DNA from: Chloroflexia bacterium
GTDB taxonomy: Bacteria > Chloroflexota > Chloroflexia > QHBQ01 > JADMIH01
Length of the DNA stretch: 16,332 bases
Assembly (NCBI GenBank): GCA_025927935.1
Contig: JAICKM010000060.1
Location: forward strand, 1-16,332
Direction of reading: 5' to 3'
The translations under genes and the position numbers were made by a program. Within the stretch, counting starts at the first letter, position 1. The number at the start of each line of letters is the position of its first letter. Below, one piece after another: positions 1-5,316 of this stretch. The notes beneath the pieces were generated by a model. The model searched no databases. It saw only the letters and a list, made by a program, of their open reading frames with translations, and was not told the DNA's origin.

Positions 1-1883
1 CCCATCCAGGGATAGTCGTTCTTGCCCTTCTCGAAGGCGCGGCGCAGGTAGTCGGCCTGCATCTGGTCGCTGATAACCTGGCCGTATTCGTAGCCGGGCG
101 CCGTGTTGTAGGTGGTCCAGCCGAACTCGGTCAGCCACATCTGCTTGTTGCCCTCGCCGGCCTGCTCCATGACGCCGCGAATGTCCTCGATGCGCCGGAA
201 GTAGAAGCTGTTGTCGGTGCGCCAGCAGGTACCTTCCAGGTTGCGATAGAGGTCGGGGCAGTGGCCCGTGCCGGGATTGTCCGGCCACTTCTGGTCAGGC
301 GAGTTGTTGTTGGAGCCGGGGTGCGCGCCGAGCACGTCATAGTAGTTCTTGGCGATGCCGCCTTGATAGGCATAGAACTGGCGCAGGTATTCCACATCGT
401 TGACGGCGATGTGCGGGTCGTTCAGGCCCACGGGGGTCAGCCCGCCGGTCATGACGACGGCGTTCGGGTCGGCGTACTTGACGGCGCTGTAGCCCACCTG
501 CAACAGGTCCACATACTGGCCGAGGTTGACCGTGCCGCCGCTCTCGGCGGCGTAGTTCTGCTCGTTCCAGATCTCGTAGGCGGCGACCTTGCCTTTATAA
601 CGGCTCGCCATCTGCGACATGAAGCCGGCGAAGGTGAACTTGTCGCTGGGCATACCGCCGTTCTGGCCGGCCCAGGCGGGCGAGCGCACCACACTCAGGA
701 TTAGCTTGACGCCGTTGGCGTTGGCCGCGTTGACCACCGGGTCGAGGCGGTCCCACTTGATGCGGGCGGGGGTCTGCTGATAGTCGGCCCAGACGATCTG
801 CTGGCGCACCCAGGTGAAGCCGGCGTTCTTGGCCGCCTGGAGCACGCGGTTGCCGTCCACGTCGAACAGCCAGACATTAAAGCCATAGCCGGGATGCGGG
901 CCGCTCAGCGGGAAGTTGCCCACGCGACCAGGGCCGCCGTAGCGCCAGTCGCGATAGTGGAGGCCGATGTTGCCCATCTCCACCTGGAAGTCGGGCGTGT
1001 TCGACGGCACATAGGTCAGCACGCGGCGCTCAAAGGGCTGGATGAGCACATCGGTGGGCTTGCCGGCGATCTTGACGTTGGCCCAGTAGGCTTCGCTGAT
1101 CGGACGGCCACTTGCGTAGAACCAGGGGTTGATCAGCCGTTCGTTGCGAATGCTGCCGTTGTCATTCACCACGCCGTTCTGATTCAAGAAGTCCCAGAAC
1201 GCCTGCGGGATGTTGTGCTTCGAGACATCGTCGTAGAAGACGTTGGTGATCTTGGGATAGACCGTCTTGCCCGGATCGTTGGTGACGCTGCCGTCGCGGT
1301 GGATGACTTGCGCGGCGGGTTGCCCAATGTGCGGGTCGCTGGGCCGGGCGCCGTTGGCGTTCGAGACGTTGGCGAAGCTGGCGTAGGTCGGCGCGTTGGG
1401 GTCGTTGCTGTCGCCGGCAATCGGGATCTGGGCCGGTTGGCGCTGCTCGAAGGTGCTGTTGCCGAGCTGCATTTTGCCGGAGATCAGCTCCACGGTGAGC
1501 AGGCCGTTGGTCACGTAGAAAGTATCGTTGGGGTTGCCCGCCGGATTATTGATCTCCATGCGGCTCTTGTCGAAATATTGCACGAGGTGCTGGCCCGAAC
1601 CGTCGGGCGCGTCCACATAGGTCTCGCTCATCATCGTGCCCGGCGCGGGACCCCAGAACCAGGTGCGGGTGGTCTGGTGGGCGGCGACGGGTAGGTCGGT
1701 GCGATTCCAGACGCGCTGGAAGGCGGCGTCGGCGAAAGTTGGCGCTACCGCTGGGGCCGTGGCCGGGGCCGCGCTCGGCACGGTCGCCGGTGCGCCGGCC
1801 GGGTGCGCTGCCGCGCCCAGGCTGGGCAGGCTGGCCGCGAGGGCCAGCGACGCCATGAGCCAGGGGGAAAGACGTTTGTTCAT
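1..1883 (-). CDS. Secreted clan GH-A glycoside hydrolase (cellulase/GH39-like), 3'-truncated by the window edge
   Basis: The frame is open from ATG at 1883 to the window edge (627 codons, C-terminus missing). An AGGAGG site lies 4-5 bases before the ATG. Residues 1-26 form a signal peptide (MNKR basic start, hydrophobic core, AAA exit), followed by an Ala/Pro-rich linker to about residue 50, so the protein is exported. Residues about 50-280 are an unrecognised N-terminal region. Residues about 281-313 carry ERRVLTY...VEMGN.G.HY.DWRYGG, a segment I associate with exported Chloroflexota proteins. From about residue 331 there is a TIM-barrel glycosidase: EIWNEQN with presumed acid/base E441, and WLTEFGW with presumed nucleophile E586. 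The 'NE' and 'TEFG' motifs are typical of clan GH-A (GH5/GH39-like). The substrate is presumably an extracellular polysaccharide (inference). The exact GH family is uncertain, but a glycosidase fold is quite secure. Confidence 0.85.
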   Translation of the reverse strand, partial: MNKRLSPWLMASLALAASLPSLGAAAHPAGAPATVPSAAPATAPAVAPTFADAAFQRVWNRTDLPVAAHQTTRTWFWGPAPGTMMSETYVDAPDGSGQHLVQYFDKSRMEINNPAGNPNDTFYVTNGLLTVELISGKMQLGNSTFEQRQPAQIPIAGDSNDPNAPTYASFANVSNANGARPSDPHIGQPAAQVIHRDGSVTNDPGKTVYPKITNVFYDDVSKHNIPQAFWDFLNQNGVVNDNGSIRNERLINPWFYASGRPISEAYWANVKIAGKPTDVLIQPFERRVLTYVPSNTPDFQVEMGNIGLHYRDWRYGGPGRVGNFPLSGPHPGYGFNVWLFDVDGNRVLQAAKNAGFTWVRQQIVWADYQQTPARIKWDRLDPVVNAANANGVKLILSVVRSPAWAGQNGGMPSDKFTFAGFMSQMASRYKGKVAAYEIWNEQNYAAESGGTVNLGQYVDLLQVGYSAVKYADPNAVVMTGGLTPVGLNDPHIAVNDVEYLRQFYAYQGGIAKNYYDVLGAHPGSNNNSPDQKWPDNPGTGHCPDLYRNLEGTCWRTDNSFYFRRIEDIRGVMEQAGEGNKQMWLTEFGWTTYNTAPGYEYGQVISDQMQADYLRRAFEKGKNDYPWM

Positions 1884-2248
1884 TGAGCCTCCTTTTGAAT
1901 CTGAACGGTGAGCTAGCTGCAATCGGCTTTGGGTTTCGACGGCGATGCCTGTGGTACGGCAGGCGTTGGAGTCTACCCGGCAAACACGTTGAATTATAGC
2001 CAGCGCCCGGCGCCTTGTCTATGAATCGGGCCTCAGCATCCTCAACGTACAGCCTCGCCGCCGGTTGCATCCCCTCCATTACTGCGGACCGTCCTCCGTC
2101 TTTCGCCCGATTTGACTTAATTGTTATCTAATTTTTCGTAACCTTTTTGCGTCCGGCAGCGTCTATAGATCAAAGCGCACCGGCCCTGTACTTGATGCGG
2201 CGCCCCACCGCCCTGGCTGTTCGTGATTCCGGTGCCTCAGGAGGATCA
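1884..2248. other. Divergent intergenic region between glycoside hydrolase and receiver gene
   Basis: This 365-base stretch has no credible gene. It holds the minus-strand promoter at 1993-2021. An AT-rich patch at 2111-2146 (TTGACT at 2112-2117, then T-rich sequence) and TATAGA at 2164-2169 inside the palindrome TCTATAGA (2162-2169) are the likely surroundings of the plus-strand receiver promoter, though no well-spaced -35/-10 pair stands out. Reading frames crossing this part show no recognisable protein. Confidence 0.5.
1993..2021 (-). promoter_or_regulatory. Sigma-70-type promoter of the glycoside hydrolase gene
   Basis: On the minus strand, TAGACA (2021-2016, 5/6 match to TTGACA) is followed by exactly 17 bases and then a perfect TATAAT (1998-1993). 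The predicted transcription start near 1986 gives a leader of about 100 bases before the ATG at 1883. This is the best-matched promoter in the window. Confidence 0.75.
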
Positions 2249-2650
2249 ATGGCAACACAACCCACCATTCTTATCGCGGATGACGACCCGCGCCTGCGGA
2301 AAGTGGTGGGGCGCGCCCTGGAACTGGAAGGGTATCACGCCATTACCGCCGCCGACGGCCGCCAGGCCCTCGATCTGGCGCTCCGCGAGTCGATTGATCT
2401 GCTGATCCTCGATATTACCATGCCGGGTCCCGATGGCTTCAGCGTCGCGCAGCAAGTGCGCGCTGTCTCCCCGGTGCCGATTCTGCTCATCACCGCGCTC
2501 ACCGCCGATGCCGGGCTGACCCGGCGGCTCGCGGGCGGCGCCGACGACTACCTGCTCAAGCCGTTCGGCATTGCCGAACTGGCCGCCCACGTTGCCGCAC
2601 TACTGCCCAACCACCCCGATCCCGATGTGCGGACCGCTTCGGCGGCCTGA
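2249..2650 (+). CDS. Stand-alone response-regulator receiver domain protein
   Basis: A 133-residue CheY-like protein with no output domain. The receiver core is complete: acidic pocket D11/D12/D13, phospho-acceptor D55 in LLILDITMPGPDG, switch T82 in LLITAL, and invariant K104 in DDYLLKPF. The chosen start has AGGAGG at 2239-2244, four bases before ATG 2249; an in-frame start at 2147 would add 34 residues outside the fold and lacks a ribosome site. It has no adjacent kinase, so it is probably phosphorylated by a histidine kinase encoded elsewhere and passes the signal by protein contact (inference). A strong terminator directly follows, so it is probably a single-gene transcript. Confidence 0.93.
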   Translation: MATQPTILIADDDPRLRKVVGRALELEGYHAITAADGRQALDLALRESIDLLILDITMPGPDGFSVAQQVRAVSPVPILLITALTADAGLTRRLAGGADDYLLKPFGIAELAAHVAALLPNHPDPDVRTASAA

Positions 2651-2699
2651 ATCCGGCGTCGCGCCTGGCTTCAGGCGCCTGCCCATAGGAACACTTCGC

Positions 2700-2728
2700 A
2701 CGGCAGGGCCTCCCTGCCGTTTCTTTTT
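2700..2728 (+). terminator. Rho-independent terminator of the receiver gene
   Basis: A perfect 9-bp stem, ACGGCAGGG (2700-2708) and CCCTGCCGT (2712-2720), has a CCT loop. T-rich TTCTTTTT follows immediately (2721-2728). It lies 50 bases after the receiver stop codon. Confidence 0.9.
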
Positions 2729-2989
2729 GCCGCGGTTTTACCGCCGGGCCGGCATTCCCGTTGGGGGCGCCAGTAACGTTTGCTCCGGTTGATTCAATTT
2801 AAGGACCAAAGGGCAGCCGCGACAGGGACCCACCCGCCTTGGGCGGGGCCGCGCTTTGTGGTATGCTTAGCCATCGAGACCACGCGATGCCCGCGGCCGG
2901 CGCCGGGTGGCGCTCCAACGGCGGATTTTGTGCCAAGCCGGCCTGATGCGGCGGCCTCAGTGCCTGAAGATGTCGAATTTTTAATGTAT

Positions 2990-3006
2990 TGTTGACGTTC
3001 TCAACA
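2990..3006. repeat. Inverted repeat TGTTGA-N5-TCAACA, possible operator
   Basis: Perfect 6-bp arms (2990-2995 and 3001-3006) flank a 5-base spacer. It lies immediately upstream of the putative -35 position for the small membrane peptide gene. The 17-bp size and symmetry fit a dimeric regulator site, but chance occurrence is possible. Confidence 0.35.
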
Positions 3007-3029
3007 CCTGCATCTTCACCTTTTGCGGC

Positions 3030-3035
3030 TATAAT
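3030..3035 (+). promoter_or_regulatory. -10 element (TATAAT) of the 68-residue peptide gene
   Basis: A perfect TATAAT lies about 100 bases upstream of ATG 3134. The best -35 at 17-base spacing (CCTGCA, 3007-3012) is poor. The inverted repeat at 2990-3006 sits just upstream of that position, which suits an activator or repressor site. The predicted leader is about 90 bases. Confidence 0.45.
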
Positions 3036-3133
3036 ACAGCGAAGCGCGAAGGCGCGCCTCCTCACTCTAGGGCAATGTCGCCCAGACGATCCTCAACCGC
3101 TCTACTAAACCTTGTCTATCGGAGTGACGCCTT

Positions 3134-3340
3134 ATGAAAGCCCCCAATACGCAGACGAACCTCGCCGACATGATCAAACGCACGCTGACCCATATGACTC
3201 ACCAGGAGATCGCCATCACCCTGATCATGCTGACGCTGCTGATTGCCATGGTGGTCGTGCTCGGCCCGGCCACGCTGGGCGCCGTCACCGGCGCGAGCGG
3301 CGCCATCGTCGTCTCCCGCGTGCTGCTCCCGCCCCGGTAG
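3134..3340 (+). CDS. Small membrane peptide of unknown function (68 residues)
   Basis: Real coding is supported by GGAG at 3121-3124, nine bases before the ATG, and by strongly G/C-ending codons like the neighbouring genes. The N-terminus (residues 1-25) is polar and basic with two His. Residues about 26-45 are a clear transmembrane segment (IAITLIMLTLLIAMVVVLG), and residues about 47-64 form a second Gly/Ala/Val-rich hydrophobic stretch ending VSRVLLPPR. It may be a two-helix hairpin or a one-helix peptide. I do not recognise a family. A GC-rich hairpin GCCCCG/CGGGGC (3344-3362) without a T-tract follows the stop codon. It appears to be monocistronic, and its partner and role are unknown. 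Confidence 0.65.
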   Translation: MKAPNTQTNLADMIKRTLTHMTHQEIAITLIMLTLLIAMVVVLGPATLGAVTGASGAIVVSRVLLPPR

Positions 3341-3456
3341 CCGGCCCCGTCCCCCGCGGGGCACCATCCGTCCCGCGGATCGCCGCCGGTGAAGACGATA
3401 TACTCCAGCGGAACCAACTGATAAATAGACCTATCGGATGCTACCCCGGAGGATCT

Positions 3457-3549
3457 ATGACTGTTACCCTGTCAGATCGTGCCTGGCGACTGCTCATCAC
3501 TTTTTGCCATACTCACCGTCGTACCTCAAGACCACCTTCACAGGTGTGA
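3457..3549 (+). CDS. Putative 30-residue leader peptide, or the 5' part of a frameshifted gene
   Basis: ATG 3457 has the only good ribosome site in this stretch (GGAGG 3448-3452, four bases upstream). It opens a 30-codon frame starting MTVTLSDRAWRLLITF and ending with TGA 3547-3549. That stop overlaps a GTG start of the longer downstream frame (3546-3548) as GTGA, the usual geometry of translational coupling. Alternatively, a -1 change at the TTTTT run in CACTTTTTGCC would join these first 16 residues to the downstream frame, making one 204-residue protein. In that case this is a frameshifted gene or a sequencing error. The sequence alone does not decide. Confidence 0.4.
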   Translation: MTVTLSDRAWRLLITFCHTHRRTSRPPSQV

Positions 3550-4070
3550 GTGCCCCTCTGCCGGGTTCGCCACAGGCTGCTCGCGGGTGCGGTCCGCTCA
3601 CGATCTTGTTGGGTATCGGTCTCGGTTGGGGAGTAGTACAGTGCTTGGGTCCTGGTTTGTCGCTGGGCGCTGTCGGCATCGGAGTAGTGCTCGTCGCTTG
3701 CGGGTTGTTATGGTTCGGCACTCCTCTGGTCTATGCTACACCTGAGCGGGATAGAGCCGAGTTGTTCAGCGGACTCCTAGTCGACTCTTGGGCGTGGTTC
3801 GTCTGGCTTCGTAGCCCCTTCAGCCGCAGCTTCCTATTTTGTGAATACAATCCCGATTACTGGGAGCCAGAGACCGGCTTGTGTCTGGTGCGGAAAGAAC
3901 ACCGGGCCGGCCAGACAGCTTGGTATGCGTCCCGCCGAACCGCCCACGCGCGACGGTGGATAAGCCTGGGTCCCAGTGCGAACGTGACTCTGGCCGCCCT
4001 CTGGGCTGCGGCGGACTTGCTGATAAAAGTGGAGTTGCGAGAGGAGCACGCGCTGACTCGGCAGGATTGA
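3546..4070 (+). CDS. Hypothetical membrane protein in low-GC stretch; start uncertain
   Basis: The frame is open from ATG 3438 to TGA 4068-4070 (210 codons if that ATG is used). I prefer GTG 3546 (174 residues): ATG 3438 has no ribosome site and its first 36 residues look non-protein-like, whereas GTG 3546 overlaps the stop of a well-initiated upstream peptide. Numbered from that GTG, residues about 15-63 contain two hydrophobic helices (GPLTILLGIGLGWG... and GAVGIGVVLVACGLLWFG). A soluble C-terminal half rich in Trp and Arg follows. I do not recognise a family. Codon use (many GTA, TTG, ACT, CTA) differs from neighbouring genes, and 32 of 60 bases from 3601 are G/C, against 48 of 60 from 11401. 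Recent acquisition or decay is possible. Confidence 0.5.
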   Translation: MSAPLPGSPQAARGCGPLTILLGIGLGWGVVQCLGPGLSLGAVGIGVVLVACGLLWFGTPLVYATPERDRAELFSGLLVDSWAWFVWLRSPFSRSFLFCEYNPDYWEPETGLCLVRKEHRAGQTAWYASRRTAHARRWISLGPSANVTLAALWAAADLLIKVELREEHALTRQD

Positions 4071-4196
4071 GTGCCTTCTCATGAGGATTGATTGACCCAC
4101 TATAATCTGCACCGGCCTATCCTCTAGACCAGATACTGCTATGCTGGCAACCTCACTAGCGGCGTTTGGCGGTGCTTTCATCCTGATAACCCGCTA

Positions 4197-4225
4197 TAAG
4201 GATTGATAGATTCGTTTCATCCTTA
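4197..4225. repeat. Inverted repeat TAAGGAT-N15-ATCCTTA
   Basis: Perfect 7-bp arms (4197-4203 and 4219-4225) lie in the spacer between the convergent genes ending at 4070 and 4264. No T-tract follows on either strand, so a bidirectional terminator is only a weak possibility. The left arm overlaps one of three copies of AGGATTGA (4063-4070, 4084-4091, 4199-4206). Confidence 0.4.
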
Positions 4226-4263
4226 CCCCTGCGGAGTTCCCCGCTTCTCCAGCCCTGGTCTCT

Positions 4264-4638
4264 TCACCCGGCGGCTTGACTCGGCTCACCGCGGAATTCA
4301 GCGATCACTTCGATTGACCCCACAATATTGCGGTTAAATTCGGCGAGATCTTCAGCGGGAATCCAGTATTCCTGGTGGATGGCGCTCCCGACTTTTTGGA
4401 TTTCATACTGCGCTAGATACTCGGCGCGGACGGCAAAGCGAGTCACGTATCCGACTTTGGGCGTGTTGTATTTGGCATTCCAGTCGCGGGCAATCTTCGT
4501 GGCATACTCCTCGTTGAGGACGGGATAGAAGATAGGCTGTTCCGGGAGCCGCGGCGGAAACGCTGTGTATCCACTGCCCCGGATCAGGTTTAATTCCTTT
4601 TGCCCAACTGGCCGATACAGGGTAATTATGTCGCTCAC
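4264..4638 (-). CDS. Small conserved protein, 'ADP-ribosylation/crystallin J1'-type
   Basis: A 124-residue soluble protein starting at GTG 4638 (GGAG at 4650-4653 on the minus strand, 11 bases upstream). Its features match a small family that I recall being labelled 'ADP-ribosylation/crystallin J1': TLYRPVG.KEL near the start, FPPRLPEQPIFYPVLNEEYA (residues about 27-46), ARDWN, GYVTRF, HQEYWIPAEDL and FNRNIVG..EVI. That label comes from annotation transfer; I know of no demonstrated reaction and cannot identify catalytic residues. Length is normal and the frame is intact. Base composition is low for this window (28 of 60 G/C from 4321). It follows the NUDIX gene by 39 bases on the same strand and could be read through from it. 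Confidence 0.8.
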   Translation of the reverse strand: MSDIITLYRPVGQKELNLIRGSGYTAFPPRLPEQPIFYPVLNEEYATKIARDWNAKYNTPKVGYVTRFAVRAEYLAQYEIQKVGSAIHQEYWIPAEDLAEFNRNIVGSIEVIAEFRGEPSQAAG

Positions 4639-4677
4639 AGGTTATGTGACTCCTTCCCGACGTCAAGCGGCGCAGGT

Positions 4678-5316
4678 TTAGCGGTCGAAAAAGGGGACCA
4701 CGTAGCCGTCGCGGCGCCACGCCTGGTAGAGGGTGCAGGCTGCGGGGACGCGCACGGTGTGGCCGTATGAGAGGGGCGGCAGCGCATCGGGGGCGAAGTA
4801 ACCCGCGGCCAGGGCTTCGGAACTGGGGCCGGGCGTGCCGCTCACGACGCGGCAGAGGAAGACGTGCATGTAGAGGTGGAATGAGGTACGGGAGGGGTGG
4901 CGCTGCGAGTCCCAGATGCCGAACAGAGCCACTGCTTCGCCCACCAGCCCCACCTCTTCGTGGAGTTCGCGGACGGCGCTCTCGGCCGCCGTTTCCCCCA
5001 CCTCGCAGGCGCCGCCGGGCATGGCCCACAGGCCGTTGTCGGCGCGCTGCATCAGCAGAATCCGCCCCTCATCGTCGAACACGGCGGCGTCGGCCACCGA
5101 CAGCGGGGTGATCACCTCGATCCGGCGGTCGAAGGTGGCGGCGACCTCGGCGGGGGGCAAGTGCAGCCCGGCGGCCAGCATTTCGGCGGCGATGCCGATG
5201 AGCCGCCGGGCGCGATCGCGGTCATAGGCGTTGGTGGAGTAGTGCAGCAGCGCATTCGCCTGGGCGCGGATGTCGCCCGCCCAGCGGATAATGTCCGGTT
5301 CGGCGCTATCGGCCAC
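4678..5316 (-). CDS. NUDIX hydrolase with N-terminal Nudix_N-type domain
   Basis: A 212-residue protein. The canonical Nudix box G-x5-E-x7-RE-L-HEE-x-GL is complete at residues 102-124 (GACEVGE...RELHEEVGL), binding Mg2+ for cleavage of a nucleoside diphosphate linked to another group; the substrate is not readable. Residues about 8-60 (IIRWAGDIRAQANALLHYS...YDRDRARRLIGIAAEML) resemble the N-terminal domain of NUDIX hydrolases acting on ADP-ribose or CDP-choline-like substrates. The chosen start is GTG 5316, whose first base is the last base of the VanW stop codon (TAGTG), suggesting translational coupling. An upstream in-frame start at 5397 would lie inside the VanW gene and add residues foreign to the family. 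Confidence 0.9.
   Translation of the reverse strand: MADSAEPDIIRWAGDIRAQANALLHYSTNAYDRDRARRLIGIAAEMLAAGLHLPPAEVAATFDRRIEVITPLSVADAAVFDDEGRILLMQRADNGLWAMPGGACEVGETAAESAVRELHEEVGLVGEAVALFGIWDSQRHPSRTSFHLYMHVFLCRVVSGTPGPSSEALAAGYFAPDALPPLSYGHTVRVPAACTLYQAWRRDGYVVPFFDR

Larger units (their letters stand above)
2651..3133. other. Intergenic region before the small membrane peptide gene
   Basis: After the terminator I see no convincing gene; the 71-codon frame at 2780-2995 has no ribosome site or recognisable protein. Other content: a GC hairpin CCCGCC/GGCGGG (2833-2847); a possible extended -10 TGG-TATGCT (2859-2867) with TTGGGC 17 bases upstream (2839-2844); a palindrome CCGGCGCCGG (2897-2906); an inverted repeat TGTTGA-N5-TCAACA (2990-3006); TATAAT at 3030-3035; and a palindrome AGGCGCGCCT (3050-3059) in the presumed leader of the next gene. 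A small RNA from the 2862 promoter cannot be excluded. Confidence 0.45.

Noticed and set aside
894..1694. 266-codon plus-strand frame
   Set aside because: It is antisense to the glycoside hydrolase, which has catalytic motifs, a signal peptide, a ribosome site and a promoter.
3344..3362. GCCCCG/CGGGGC hairpin after the 68-residue peptide gene as a terminator
   Set aside because: A 6-bp stem with a 7-base loop and no T-tract. Noted with the gene but not called.
3834..4181. 115-codon minus-strand frame
   Set aside because: It overlaps the plus-strand membrane protein frame, has no ribosome site and no recognisable motif. The low-GC stretch makes this less certain than other shadows.
4141..4206. 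21-codon hydrophobic peptide frame
   Set aside because: No ribosome site or good promoter. Too short to support, and kept only as part of the spacer observation.
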